64,000 nt of DNA from Micromonospora noduli (lineage in GTDB: Bacteria; Actinomycetota; Actinomycetes; Mycobacteriales; Micromonosporaceae). The notes beneath the pieces were generated by a model. That model worked only from the letters and a program-made list of their open reading frames with translations. It did not search any database and had not been told where the DNA came from. The stretch lies in assembly GCF_003264365.1 (NCBI RefSeq), contig NZ_PYAK01000005.1, positions 124,001 through 188,000 on the forward strand. The letters are read 5' to 3'. Made by a program: the position numbers and the translations under genes. Shown here in pieces: positions 25,388 to 34,996 of the stretch (positions within the stretch are counted from its first letter, which is position 1; each line of letters opens with the position of its first letter).

Positions 25388-26371
25388 TTATCTCGACGAA
25401 GAACGCGTTGCCGAGACCGCCACGGCGAGCAGGATGATCCCGCCCTGGACGGTCGACCTGAGGGCGCCGGAGACGCCGTAGAAATTCATGAGGGCGAACA
25501 GCAGTTCGAGGGTCAGCGCGCCGAGCATGGCCCCGACGACCGCGCCGCGCCCTCCGCCGAGCGCCACCCCACCGAGGACGACAGCGGTGATCGCACCGAA
25601 CTCCAGGCCGGCGCCGGCCTGGAACGACACGCCGCTGTAGCCGCCCAGGAGAATGGCCGCCACCGCCGCCGCGAGCCCGCTGAGGATGAAGGCGAAGGTC
25701 CGGGTACGCCACACGCGTACGCCGCTCAGCTCGGCGGTGCGCGGGTTGTCGCCGACGGCGACCAGCGTCCGGCCGAAGTCGGAGCGCATCAGCAGCACGG
25801 CCGCCACCGCCAGGACGACCAGGACCAGCAGCGCGTACGGCACGCGGCCCAGCACCGGCACGTCCTCGAAGGCTCGCCGGCCGAACCGCCGGAACTCCTC
25901 GGAGAGCCCACCCTTCGGGGCGCCGTCGGACCAGAGGTAGACCGCGCCGACGAGGATCAGGAACATGCCGAGGGTGGTGATGAACGACGGCACCCGCAGG
26001 CGTGTCGTGATCAGGCCGTTGACCAGCCCGACCAGTGCGCCGAAGGCGAGCAGGAGCAGCACCACCGGCCAGGTACGCGCCGGGTCGCTGTCGATCAGCC
26101 GGGCGGCGACCACCACCTGAGCGGTGACCAGGGAACCGACCGAGAGGTCGAACTCGCCGGACACGATCACGAAGTACTGGCCGGCGGCGAGCAGGATGAT
26201 CGGCGCCGAACGACCGAGGAAGGACATCAGCGACTGCGGGGCCAGGAAGTCGGGCTGCCGGATGCCGACGAGTACCAACAGCACTGCGAGGATCGCGAGG
26301 ATCGGCAGGACACCACCGGGACGCACCCGCGGCAGACGCAGCGGCAGGGAACGGGGCTGGACGGTCTGCAT
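25388..26371 (-). CDS. ribose-type ABC permease (BPD_transp_2), second
   Basis: 327 residues, about 8-10 membrane helices. It has the G-E-F-D-L-S-V-G-S loop typical of RbsC-like permeases and a V-G-x-N-P-x-x-A cytosolic motif. Starts 2 bp after the stop of the 26374 permease; the upstream extension of the open frame is a shadow. Partner of 26374 in a heterodimeric channel. Confidence 0.9.
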   Translation of the reverse strand: MQTVQPRSLPLRLPRVRPGGVLPILAILAVLLVLVGIRQPDFLAPQSLMSFLGRSAPIILLAAGQYFVIVSGEFDLSVGSLVTAQVVVAARLIDSDPARTWPVVLLLLAFGALVGLVNGLITTRLRVPSFITTLGMFLILVGAVYLWSDGAPKGGLSEEFRRFGRRAFEDVPVLGRVPYALLVLVVLAVAAVLLMRSDFGRTLVAVGDNPRTAELSGVRVWRTRTFAFILSGLAAAVAAILLGGYSGVSFQAGAGLEFGAITAVVLGGVALGGGRGAVVGAMLGALTLELLFALMNFYGVSGALRSTVQGGIILLAVAVSATRSSSR

Positions 26372-26373
26372 GG

Positions 26374-27345
26374 CTAGGCCGCCTTTCGCATGGCCCGGCG
26401 GGCGTAGACGGCGACCGCGGCGATGATGATGACGCCCCGGATCACCTGCTTGAAGAAGGCATCGACCTCGAGCTGGTTGAAGATGGCGTCGATGCTGGCC
26501 AGCAGCAGCACCCCGCCGACCGTGCCGATGACGCCGCCGCGCCCACCGGCGAGGGCGGTACCGCCGATCACCACAGCGGCGATCGACTCCAGGTCGTAGA
26601 GGCCCTCGGTGCCGACGCGCGGAGCGCCCGAGCCGAGCCGACTGGCGAGGTAGATGCCGGCGAGCCCCGCGCACATCGAGCACAGCACGTGAGCGGTGAC
26701 GAGGACCCGGTCGTTGCGGACGCCGGAGAGCCGGGCCACCTCCGGATCCCCGCCGACGGCGACCAGGTGGTGGCCGAAGCGGGTCCGCGAGAGCGCGAAC
26801 CAGGCCGCCGCGGTGACAGCTATCAGCAGCAGGAACGACACCGGCACCGGACCGACGCGCTGGTAGCCGAGCGCCTGCACCAGCGAGGGTGCGGTGGTGC
26901 CGGCCGGGCCGTCGTAGCCGTTGTCGAGGTAACCCTTGAGCAGCAGCCCGACGCCGAGGGTCGCGATGAACGCGTTGACCCGGAACCTGGTGACGAGGAG
27001 CCCGTTGAGCAGCCCGACGCCGGCGCTGACGACGAGCACCAGGCCGATCGCCGGCAGCACCGCGCCGTCGCTGCCGTTCATCGTCTCGGCCGCGACGAGG
27101 GTGCTCAGGCTGATCACGTACGCCACCGAGAGGTCGAGCGACCCTCCCAGGATGACCAGGGTCTGGCCCACCGCGACCAGCCCGAGGCCGGCGGCGACAT
27201 GCAGCAGACTCACAGTCGTGGACTGGTTGAAGAGCTGACCACCGTCGAGCAGGACGACCAGCCAGCCGATCGTCAGGGTCAGGGTCAGGGCCACGAACAC
27301 GCCCGGTACGGAACGCCGGGCCGGCAACAGCGACAGAGCGCTCAC
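26374..27345 (-). CDS. ribose-type ABC permease (BPD_transp_2), first
   Basis: 323 residues from a GTG. The G-S-L-D-L-S-V-A loop and V-G-G-D-P-E-V-A-R-L-S-G motif identify the RbsC-like family; eight or more hydrophobic helices. The start codon abuts the 59-bp tandem repeat at 27347-27464, which separates it from the ATPase gene. Confidence 0.9.
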   Translation of the reverse strand: MSALSLLPARRSVPGVFVALTLTLTIGWLVVLLDGGQLFNQSTTVSLLHVAAGLGLVAVGQTLVILGGSLDLSVAYVISLSTLVAAETMNGSDGAVLPAIGLVLVVSAGVGLLNGLLVTRFRVNAFIATLGVGLLLKGYLDNGYDGPAGTTAPSLVQALGYQRVGPVPVSFLLLIAVTAAAWFALSRTRFGHHLVAVGGDPEVARLSGVRNDRVLVTAHVLCSMCAGLAGIYLASRLGSGAPRVGTEGLYDLESIAAVVIGGTALAGGRGGVIGTVGGVLLLASIDAIFNQLEVDAFFKQVIRGVIIIAAVAVYARRAMRKAA

Positions 27346-27346
27346 C

Positions 27347-27464
27347 GGGTCACCTCGGTTCGCGACTGCGGGGCTCGCAAACCCGGCTCACTCCTCGCGC
27401 TCACTGGGTCACCTCGGTTCGCGACTGCGGGGCTCGCAAACCCGGCTCACTCCTCGCGCTCACT
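27347..27464. repeat. 59-bp tandem repeat, two units, inside an ABC operon
   Basis: Units 27347-27405 and 27406-27464 are identical except near the ends. They fill the gap between the ATPase gene, whose stop lies in the second unit, and the first permease gene. Each unit contains gggtcacctcggttcgcgac and cgcaaacccggctcactc stretches. Confidence 0.9.
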
Positions 27465-28971
27465 GGACCGGCTCCCGCACGGCGCCGACCGCCAACGCGA
27501 CGACCTCCTCCTCGGTCGCGCCGGCGGGCAGCTCGCCCGCGACGTGGCCGTCCCGCATGACGACGATCCGGTCACTCATCCCCAGCAGCTCCGGTAGATC
27601 GGACGAGATCATCAGCACGGCCGCGCCATCACGGGCGAGTCGGCGGACGAGGTCGTGAATGGCTGACTTCGCACCCACGTCGATGCCCCGGGTCGGCTCG
27701 TCGAAGAGCAGGATCCGCGGATTGAGCGCGAGCCATCGGGCCAGCACGACCTTCTGCTGGTTACCGCCGGACAGAAAGCGGATCTCCTGGTCGTCGCCGG
27801 CGCCGCGGATCTCCACGGCGGCCAGCAGCTCGCGTACCCGGGCGGTCCTCGCGGCCCGGCCGGACCGGGCGGCGAAGACGGCCCGGCTGGCGAGCAGCGC
27901 GTTGTCCAGCACCGACTGCCGAGGGACGATCCCCTCGCCCTTGCGGTCCTCGGTGACGTAGGCGATGCCGGCCCGCATGGCGGTGCGGGGTGAGCGCAGT
28001 CGGACCGGCCGGTCGTCGAGCGTGACGTCGCCGGTCGTGAACGGCGACACCCCGAAGATCGCGCGGGCCAGCGCCGAGCGCCCGGAGCCCTGGAGGCCGC
28101 CGATGCCGAGCACCTCGCCGGCGCGCAACTGGAGGTTGACGTCCCGCAGCTTCCGGTTTCCCGCGTCGCGAAGGTTGAGCCGCACCGGGCCCCGGTCCTC
28201 GGGGGCGGCCCGGTCCGGGTAGTAGCTGGACAGTTCCCGGCCGACCATGTGCCGCACCAGCTGGTCGGCGGTGGTGTCCGCGGTGTCCACCGTGGTGACC
28301 CGCCGGCCGTCCTTGAGCACTGTGATCCGACCGGACAGGTCGAAGACCTCGGCGAGCCGGTGCGAGACGTACAGCAGCCCGATGCCCCGCTCCTGGAGTC
28401 GGCGCACCAGCCCGTAGAGCAACTCGACCTCGTGGTCGGCCAGGGCGGCGGTCGGCTCGTCCATGATGAGCAGCCGCGCGTCCAGGGCGAGCGCCTTGGC
28501 GATCTCGACGACCTGCTGCTGCGCGACGCCCAGCTGCCCCACCCGGGCGTCGGCCGGCAACGTGGTCTCACCGATCGAGGCGAGCAGCCGCGTGGTGCGG
28601 TCGAGCATTCCCCGACGATCGACGAGCCCGCGTCGGACCGGCTCGTGCCCCAGGTAGACGTTCTCCGCGACGGTGCGCTCGGGGAGCAGGTTGAACTCCT
28701 GGTGGATGATGCCGATGCCGGCCCGCTGCGCGTCGCGCGGACCACGGAACGTGCGCGTCGCACCGGCGAACTCGACAGTGCCCCCGTCCGGGGCGTACCC
28801 GCCCGAGACGATCTTCATGAGGGTCGACTTCCCGGCACCGTTCTCACCGACCACGGCGTGCACCTCGCCCGGCGCGACATCGAGGTCGACACCGTCGAGG
28901 ACGCGGACTCCGAGGAAGGACTTGCCGATGCCCCGAAGGGTGAGAAGCGGCGTCGGCGGCGGATCTGACAT
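27460..28971 (-). CDS. ribose-type sugar ABC importer ATPase with two nucleotide-binding domains
   Basis: 503 residues. The first domain has Walker A G-E-N-G-A-G-K-S-T (42-50) and Walker B L-L-I-M-D-E-P-T; the second, degenerate in its P-loop (G-L-Q-G-S-G-R-S), has the strong signature L-S-G-G-N-Q-Q-K and R-I-L-L-F-D-E-P-T. This is the RbsA/MglA/XylG layout. Start at M6 of the longest open frame (28971). Drives import through 26374 and 25388 with the lipoprotein 24190. Unlike the three MalFG-type systems in the window, this importer carries its own ATPase. Confidence 0.94.
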   Translation of the reverse strand: MSDPPPTPLLTLRGIGKSFLGVRVLDGVDLDVAPGEVHAVVGENGAGKSTLMKIVSGGYAPDGGTVEFAGATRTFRGPRDAQRAGIGIIHQEFNLLPERTVAENVYLGHEPVRRGLVDRRGMLDRTTRLLASIGETTLPADARVGQLGVAQQQVVEIAKALALDARLLIMDEPTAALADHEVELLYGLVRRLQERGIGLLYVSHRLAEVFDLSGRITVLKDGRRVTTVDTADTTADQLVRHMVGRELSSYYPDRAAPEDRGPVRLNLRDAGNRKLRDVNLQLRAGEVLGIGGLQGSGRSALARAIFGVSPFTTGDVTLDDRPVRLRSPRTAMRAGIAYVTEDRKGEGIVPRQSVLDNALLASRAVFAARSGRAARTARVRELLAAVEIRGAGDDQEIRFLSGGNQQKVVLARWLALNPRILLFDEPTRGIDVGAKSAIHDLVRRLARDGAAVLMISSDLPELLGMSDRIVVMRDGHVAGELPAGATEEEVVALAVGAVREPVQ

Positions 28972-29490
28972 CCCGAAAGCCCTCACAGACAGTAGTCATC
29001 GACATGATTAAATGCCACACTACGGCGGCTTCTAGGCGCTGAACAACAAGCTTTCGTGCCAACAACGAGGACTTACGTTCTTGCGGTGCAAACATTTCCT
29101 TGACACCGGCGAAACATCACACGTATGAAGATAGATGTTTGGATGCGGGTCCGCAATCCTCGATCAAGCCCGACTGCCAGGCTGGGCTGCGATCGGCAGG
29201 CGGTGCCGCATCAAGGGGGCCGAGCGCGACCGCCGTCCACCGGGCAGGACGTCGGACGTTACTTCGTGCATTGACAGTCTTCGATCTCTAGCTCATCCTG
29301 ACCTCGTGGACCACGGGACGAGAACCACTGCCACCATCACGCTGTGTGACGTCCCGCAGGTCTGACTGCCGTTGCGGCGAACGGCATGAGGACAGACCAG
29401 CGCGCCCGTGTCCCTCACGTGTCCAGGTCAACCTGACACGTCGTGGGACCCGTGGTCGCAATCCCTACGCCCGCCCAACTAGGAGACGGC
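28972..29490. other. intergenic region between divergent operons
   Basis: 519 bp. On the minus strand TTGTTC (about 29038-29043) and TAGTGT about 18 bp further form a plausible promoter of the importer operon, next to direct repeats of GTTGTT. On the plus strand TTGACA at 29100 and the dyad at 29417-29441 face the ThuA gene. No coding sequence is evident. Confidence 0.5.
29417..29441. promoter_or_regulatory. inverted repeat upstream of the ThuA-GSDH gene
   Basis: ACGTGTCCAGGT and ACCTGACACGT flank a two-base centre. The dyad is imperfect by one inserted base and lies 50 bp before the start codon, so it could be an operator or a 5'-leader hairpin. Confidence 0.4.
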
Positions 29491-32400
29491 ATGCGTCGTA
29501 ACACATTGCTCATCTCAGTGATCGCCGGCCTGTTGCTGGCGCTCGGACTCGCTCCACCCGCGTCGGCCGCCCCGGCCTTCCGCGCCCTGGTGTTCAGCAA
29601 GACCACCGGCTACCGGCACGACTCGATCCCCGCCGGGATCTCCATGCTCCAGCAGCAGGCCGCGGCGAACAACTTCGAGATGGTGGCGACCGAGGACTCG
29701 AGCGTCTTCACCGCCGCCAACCTGGCGACCTTCGACGTGATCGTCATGCTCCAGACCTCCGGCATGGTCTGGACCTCGGCGGCGCAGCGCCAAGCGGTGG
29801 AGGGCTACCTCGCCAGCGGCAAGGGCATCGTCGCCATCCACAACGCCACCGACATGGGCATCGAGTCCGAGTACCCGTGGTGGGACCAGACCATCAACGG
29901 CGGCGCCCACATGCCCGAGCACTCCCCCGGCGTGCTGCCCGGCACCGCGATCGTCGCCGACAAGAAGCACCCGTCGACGGCCTCTCTGCCGGATCGGTGG
30001 AACCGCAGCGAGGAGTGGTACAACTTCGACACCAACCCGCGCGGCAAGGTGCACGTCCTGGTGACCGCCGACGAGCGCACCTACAACCCGGGATCCCGGG
30101 CGATGGGCCCGGACCACCCGATCTCCTGGTGTCGCGACACCGGCGGCGGGCGGGTGTGGGCCACCGCGATGGGCCACGCGATCGCCTCCTACAGCGAGAC
30201 GAACTTCCAGAACCACGTCCTCGGTGGCATCAAGTGGGCCGCCGGGAACGCTGCCGGCGACTGCGGCGGCACCGTCTGGGGCAACTTCGAGAAGCGCACC
30301 CTGGACGACAACACCGTCGACCCGATGGCGATGGCGGTGGCCCCGGACGGACGCGTGTTCTACGCCCAGCGCGGCGGGCAGCTGAAGATCTTCAAGCCCT
30401 CCACCAACAGCACGGTGACCGCCGGCACGCTGAGCGTCTACACCGGCGGTGAGGACGGCCTCACCGGCATGGCGCTGGACCCCAACTTCGCCACCAACGG
30501 GTACGTGTACCTGTACCACTCGCCGGCGAGCAGCTCGACCGACGTCAACCGGGTCTCCCGCTTCACGATGAGCGGCGACACGCTGAACACGTCCAGCGGC
30601 GTGACGATCATCGACATCCCGGCGTACCGGGACCGGACCTTCCCGGAGCCCGGCCACACCGGCGGTTACATCGAGTTCGGGCCGGACGGCAACCTCTACA
30701 TCGGCACCGGCGATGACACGCCGCCGAACCTCGACCCCAACTGGCAGGGCTACGCCCCGCTGGACTGGCGCTCGGGCAAGTCCAACCTGGACGCCGCCCG
30801 GACCGCGGGCAACACCAACGACCTGCGCGGCAAGCTGCTGCGCATCCGTCCCGGAGCCAGCGGCAGCTACACCATTCCGAGCGGCAACCTCTACCCCCAG
30901 GGCACGGCGCAGACCAAGCCGGAAATCTACGCCATGGGCTTCCGCAACCCGTTCCGTTTCTCGATCGACGCGGCCACCGGCTGGGTCTACCTGGCCGACT
31001 ACGGGCCGGACCGCAACCCGCCCACCACCAACCGGGGCCCGGAGGGCCTGGTCGAGCTCAACGTGATCAAGACGCCCGGCAACTACGGCTGGCCGTTCTG
31101 CCACGGCAACAACCAGCCCTACGCGCCGTACAACCCCGACACCGGCGTCGTCGGCGCGAAGTTCAACTGCTCCGCGCCGGTCAACAACTCACCGAACAAC
31201 ACCGGCCTGACCAGCCTGAAGCCGGTCGTCATGCCGAACATCTGGTATGGCTACCCCGCCTCGACGACCTTCCCGGAGCTGGGCTCCGGCGGCTCCGCGC
31301 CGATGGGCGGCCCGGTCTACCGGTACGACGCGTCGAACCCGTCCGCGACGAAGTTCCCGCCCTACTACGACGGGGTGCACTTCTTCTACGAGTGGTCGCG
31401 CAACTACATCAAGGAGGTGCACTTCGACTCCTCCACGGCGGTGACCCGCACCAACCCGTTCCTGCCCAGCGGTGGGTTCAACAAGCCGATGGACATGGAG
31501 TTCGGCAAGGACGGCTCGCTCTACCTGCTGGAGTGGGGCACCAACTTCGGTGGCGGCAACAGCGACTCCGGGCTCTACCGGATCGACTACATCCAGGGCG
31601 GCCGGTCACCGATCGTCAAGGCCACCGGCACACCCACCAGCGGCTCCTCGCCGCTGACCGTCCAGTTCAGCAGCGCGGGCACGTCCGACCCGGACGGCAA
31701 CACGCTGAGCTACCTGTGGACGTTCGGCGACGGCACCACCTCGACGGCGGCCAACCCGTCGAAGACGTACACCTCCAACGGCAACTACACGGCCCAGTTG
31801 AAGGTCACCGACAGCACCGGTAAGACGGGCTTCGCCAACGTCCCGATCACCGTCGGCAACAGCGCCCCGGTGGTCACCATCACCACACCGGGCAACGGAG
31901 GCATGCTGACCTTCGGCGACAAGGTGTCGTACCAGATCACCGTGACCGATCCGGACGGCGGCACCGTCGACTGTTCGAAGGTCATCCTCAACCCGGCGCT
32001 GGGCCACGACGACCACGCGCACGAGACCACGGAGTACCCGGGCTGCTCGGGCACCATCTCCACCGACCTGCTCGGTGGGCACCCCGATGGCGCCAACCTG
32101 TTCTACGTGCTGAACGCGCGGTACACCGACAACGGCGGCTCGGGGGGCGGGTCCCCGCTCACCGGCACCGCGCAGGCGATCCTGCAACCGAAGCACAAGC
32201 AGTCCGAGTACTTCAGCAGCCAGTCCGGCATCCGGGTCGTCGACCAGGCGGCGGCGGAGAGCACCAAGCGCGTCGGTGACATCTCCACCAACGACTGGAT
32301 CGCGTTCAACCCGATGAGCCTGTCGGGCATCTCGACGGTCAGCTACCGGGTGTCGTCGCCCTCCGGTGGCGGTTCGATCGAGCTGCGCGCCGGCTCGCCG

Positions 32401-33039
32401 ACCGGCACCCTGCTGGCCACCACCACGGTGCCCAGTACGGGCGGCTGGGACAACTACCAGTCCACGACTCCGGTGAACGTCGCCGCCTCCAGCGGGACAC
32501 AGACGCTCTACATGGTGTTCAAGAACAGCAACAACTCGTTCGATCTGGACTCGCACACCTTCGGCGGCAACGGCGTCGGGACACCCGGCAGTGGTAACGG
32601 CGGTGGCCTGGCGGGGAAGACCTACACGGTCACGGCGCAGCACAGCAACAAGCTGATGGACGTCAGCGGTGTCTCCACCGCCGACGGCGCCCAGATCACC
32701 CAGTGGGCGAACACCGGTGCCAACAACCAGAGGTGGCAGGCAGTCGACGCCGGTAACGGCGCGCTCTACCTCAAGGCGGTGCACAGCGGCAAGTGCGTCG
32801 AGGTGGTCGGCAGTTCGACCGCGGCGGGTGCCTTCCTCCAGCAGGCCACCTGCAACAACGGCAACCAGCAGAAGTTCACCGCCACCGCGACGGGAACCTC
32901 CGGCGTGTACACGGTGAAGAGTGTGCTGAGCGGCCTCTGCGTGGACGTCAACGGTGCCGCCACCACCGACGGCGCCCGACTGTTGCAGTGGACCTGCCAC
33001 AGCGCCGCCAACCAGCAGTGGCGGTTCACCGCGGTGTGA
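29491..33039 (+). CDS. secreted ThuA / sugar-dehydrogenase-like / PKD / CBM / ricin multidomain protein
   Basis: 1182 residues. Signal peptide ~1-27; ThuA-like domain ~30-255 (F-S-K-T-T-G-Y-R-H-D-S, A-I-H-N-A-T-D); a glucose/sorbosone-dehydrogenase-type beta-propeller ~262-690 (P-D-G-R-V-F-Y, G-P-D-G-N-L-Y-I-G-T-G-D); PKD domain ~703-786 (W-T-F-G-D-G-T); an Ig-like stretch; a CBM6-like module ~900-1030; and a ricin-type trefoil ~1045-1182. AGGAG precedes the ATG at 29491. ThuA domains occur in carbohydrate-metabolism proteins, and soluble dehydrogenases of this fold use PQQ, so an extracellular sugar-oxidising role is plausible but unproven. Convergent with the 33129 operon. Confidence 0.85.
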   Translation: MRRNTLLISVIAGLLLALGLAPPASAAPAFRALVFSKTTGYRHDSIPAGISMLQQQAAANNFEMVATEDSSVFTAANLATFDVIVMLQTSGMVWTSAAQRQAVEGYLASGKGIVAIHNATDMGIESEYPWWDQTINGGAHMPEHSPGVLPGTAIVADKKHPSTASLPDRWNRSEEWYNFDTNPRGKVHVLVTADERTYNPGSRAMGPDHPISWCRDTGGGRVWATAMGHAIASYSETNFQNHVLGGIKWAAGNAAGDCGGTVWGNFEKRTLDDNTVDPMAMAVAPDGRVFYAQRGGQLKIFKPSTNSTVTAGTLSVYTGGEDGLTGMALDPNFATNGYVYLYHSPASSSTDVNRVSRFTMSGDTLNTSSGVTIIDIPAYRDRTFPEPGHTGGYIEFGPDGNLYIGTGDDTPPNLDPNWQGYAPLDWRSGKSNLDAARTAGNTNDLRGKLLRIRPGASGSYTIPSGNLYPQGTAQTKPEIYAMGFRNPFRFSIDAATGWVYLADYGPDRNPPTTNRGPEGLVELNVIKTPGNYGWPFCHGNNQPYAPYNPDTGVVGAKFNCSAPVNNSPNNTGLTSLKPVVMPNIWYGYPASTTFPELGSGGSAPMGGPVYRYDASNPSATKFPPYYDGVHFFYEWSRNYIKEVHFDSSTAVTRTNPFLPSGGFNKPMDMEFGKDGSLYLLEWGTNFGGGNSDSGLYRIDYIQGGRSPIVKATGTPTSGSSPLTVQFSSAGTSDPDGNTLSYLWTFGDGTTSTAANPSKTYTSNGNYTAQLKVTDSTGKTGFANVPITVGNSAPVVTITTPGNGGMLTFGDKVSYQITVTDPDGGTVDCSKVILNPALGHDDHAHETTEYPGCSGTISTDLLGGHPDGANLFYVLNARYTDNGGSGGGSPLTGTAQAILQPKHKQSEYFSSQSGIRVVDQAAAESTKRVGDISTNDWIAFNPMSLSGISTVSYRVSSPSGGGSIELRAGSPTGTLLATTTVPSTGGWDNYQSTTPVNVAASSGTQTLYMVFKNSNNSFDLDSHTFGGNGVGTPGSGNGGGLAGKTYTVTAQHSNKLMDVSGVSTADGAQITQWANTGANNQRWQAVDAGNGALYLKAVHSGKCVEVVGSSTAAGAFLQQATCNNGNQQKFTATATGTSGVYTVKSVLSGLCVDVNGAATTDGARLLQWTCHSAANQQWRFTAV

Positions 33040-33064
33040 CCCCGCGGCTGTCCCGGTAACAGGT

Positions 33065-33120
33065 GACGTCCCGGTCGGGACCGGTGTCCGAGTAACGGAG
33101 CCGGTCCCGGCCGGGACGTC
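33065..33120. terminator. bidirectional hairpin terminator
   Basis: Arms 33065-33084 and 33101-33120 pair at 19 of 20 positions (GACGTCCCGGTCGGGACCGG). It lies between convergent genes. Confidence 0.8.
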
Positions 33121-33128
33121 GTCGTCGG

Positions 33129-34121
33129 TCAGGCAGGCCGGCCGGGCGGCGCGGCGAGCAGCCCGGCCGCCGCCAGGTCGTCCCACAACTCCTCCGGCAC
33201 GACGATCCCGGACCGTCGCACCGTCTCGACCGCCTGCGCCTCGTTGCGGACGCCGACCACCGTCGACACCACGGCCGGGTGCCGGCGGACGAAGGCGAGG
33301 GCCGCCTGCGGCAGGGTCACCCCGTACGTCTCGCAGACAGTGGCGATCCGCCGCGCCCGCTCGATCAGCGCCGCCGGGGCCTGCTGGTAGTTGTAGACGG
33401 CATCGGCCGGCGGCCGGTCCCGCGAAAGCAGCCCCGAGTTGTAGACGCCCGCGATGACCACGCCCACCCCCCGGTTCTCGGCGGCCGGCAGCAGGTCGGC
33501 GGCCGCACCCTGTTCGAGCAGGGTGTACCGCCCTGCGCACATCATCACGTCGACATCGGTCTCCCGGACGAACCGTGCCAGCATCGCCGACTGGTTCATG
33601 CCGGCGCCGATGGCACCCACGACGCCCTGGTCCCGCAGGTCGATCAGGGCGGGTACGGCCTCGTGCGCGGCCTGCTCCCAGTGGTCGTCCGGGTCGTGCA
33701 GGTAGACGATGTCGATCCGGTCCAGCCCGGTCCGGTCCAGGCTGGCCTCGATGGAGCGGAGCACGCCGTCGCGGCTGAAGTCCCACACCCGCCGGTGGGT
33801 CGCCGGCACATCGAACCCGTCGGAGTCCCGCAGGTGCGCGTCCTGGGGCGACGGCACCAGGAGTCGCCCGACCTTCGTCGACACCACGTACTCGTCGCGC
33901 GGGCGTTGGCGCAGCGCGGCGCCGAGGCGGCGCTCGGACAACCCCAGACCGTAGTGCGGCGCGGTGTCGAAGTACCGGACGCCCGCCTCCCACGCGGCGT
34001 CGACAGCCGAGGCGAACTCCTCGTCCGTCGTCGTCCGGTAGAGGTTGCCCCCCTGGGCCGCGCCGAAGCCCAGCTCGGTGAGCCGTAGCTGCGGGCGGCG
34101 CGGTAGTGCGCGCGACATCAT
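33129..34121 (-). CDS. aldo-keto reductase, L-fucose/D-threo-aldose dehydrogenase-like
   Basis: 330 residues. The TIM-barrel AKR signature is readable: D52 in Y-F-D-T-A, Y57 in P-H-Y-G-L-G-L-S-E-R-R and K83 in S-T-K-V-G-R complete the catalytic set with a His in Y-L-H-D-P-D-D. The G-L-x-L-S-E-R-R-L-G pattern is typical of D-threo-aldose 1-dehydrogenases, which oxidise L-fucose, L-galactose and D-arabinose to lactones with NAD(P). Start at 34121 has GGAG upstream and overlaps the lactonase stop (ATGA). Last gene of the 41181-33129 operon, catalysing the likely first oxidation. Confidence 0.85.
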   Translation of the reverse strand: MMSRALPRRPQLRLTELGFGAAQGGNLYRTTTDEEFASAVDAAWEAGVRYFDTAPHYGLGLSERRLGAALRQRPRDEYVVSTKVGRLLVPSPQDAHLRDSDGFDVPATHRRVWDFSRDGVLRSIEASLDRTGLDRIDIVYLHDPDDHWEQAAHEAVPALIDLRDQGVVGAIGAGMNQSAMLARFVRETDVDVMMCAGRYTLLEQGAAADLLPAAENRGVGVVIAGVYNSGLLSRDRPPADAVYNYQQAPAALIERARRIATVCETYGVTLPQAALAFVRRHPAVVSTVVGVRNEAQAVETVRRSGIVVPEELWDDLAAAGLLAAPPGRPA

Positions 34122-34996
34122 GAGGTCTCCAGCCCGTAGATCCGGCGTGCCGTCCCGCCCCAGACCGACGCCCGGCCGGTCCCGTCCTGGCCCTCCAGCA
34201 GTTCCGCCAGGGTGTCGACCCACCGCTGGTACGAACTGGCGAGCAGACAGACGGGCCAGTCCGAGCCGAACATCAGCCGGTCCGGCCCGAACGCGTCGAG
34301 GGCGTCGTCGACGGCCTGTCGAAGGTCAGCCGGCGTCCAGTGCGGGAGCGGCACCTCCGTCACCAGCCCGGAGAGCTTCGCCGTCGTGTTGGGCGAGGCC
34401 GCCAACGACCGCAGGTCCCGGCTCCACTCGGCCATCTCCGGACTACCGAGCGCGGGCTTGCCCAGGTGGTCGAGGACGAAGCTCACCTCGGGCAGGTCGC
34501 GCGTGAGACGCGCGGCCATGGGGAGCTGGTGTTGGCGTACCAGCAGGTCGAAGACGAGGCCGGCGGCGCCCACCGCCGCGATCCCGCGACGGACGTCGGG
34601 ACGGTCCAGGTACGCCGGGTCGCTCTCGGACTGCACGAGGTGGCGGATGCCGACGAGGCGTTCCCCGCCTCGGGCGGCCCGCAGACCGTCGAGGCGCTCC
34701 GCAACGTCGTCGGCGGTCAGGTCCACCCAACCGACGACCCCACGGACCACTGTGTCCTCGGCCGCCACGCCCAGCAGGTCGACGGTCTCCGTGTCGGAGG
34801 CGATGGACTGCACCACCACTGTCGTGGTGACCCCGGCCGCCCGGGCCAGCGGCGCGAGATCGGCGGGTTCGAAGTCGGCGTCGATGGCCGCCATGGTCAC
34901 CGGGTCGATCCACGGCTGCGGGTGCCGGGCGCGGACCCAGAGGTGGTGGTGCGCGTCGACGATCCCGGTGCGCCCCGGCTCCTGTGCGCCAGTCAT
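34118..34996 (-). CDS. amidohydrolase family 2, sugar lactonase-like
   Basis: 292 residues. Amidohydrolase-2 barrel: the N-terminal V-D-A-H-H-H-L-W is the first metal motif, F-V-L-D-H-L-G-K-P holds the next His, and L-M-F-G-S-D-W-P-V the catalytic Asp. The same family contains L-fuconolactonase and L-rhamnono-lactonase. Probably hydrolyses the lactone made by the aldo-keto reductase. Start overlaps the SDR stop (ATGA), so the two are translationally coupled; the longer open frame to 35773 is a shadow. Confidence 0.87.
   Translation of the reverse strand: MTGAQEPGRTGIVDAHHHLWVRARHPQPWIDPVTMAAIDADFEPADLAPLARAAGVTTTVVVQSIASDTETVDLLGVAAEDTVVRGVVGWVDLTADDVAERLDGLRAARGGERLVGIRHLVQSESDPAYLDRPDVRRGIAAVGAAGLVFDLLVRQHQLPMAARLTRDLPEVSFVLDHLGKPALGSPEMAEWSRDLRSLAASPNTTAKLSGLVTEVPLPHWTPADLRQAVDDALDAFGPDRLMFGSDWPVCLLASSYQRWVDTLAELLEGQDGTGRASVWGGTARRIYGLETS

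Noticed and set aside
29111..29130. Possible degenerate GntR site (ATCACACGTATGA)
   Set aside because: Shares only TCACACGT with the clear sites and is not symmetric.
31606..33993. 795-aa open frame on the minus strand
   Set aside because: Antisense to the ThuA protein and out of frame with the aldo-keto reductase; no motif.
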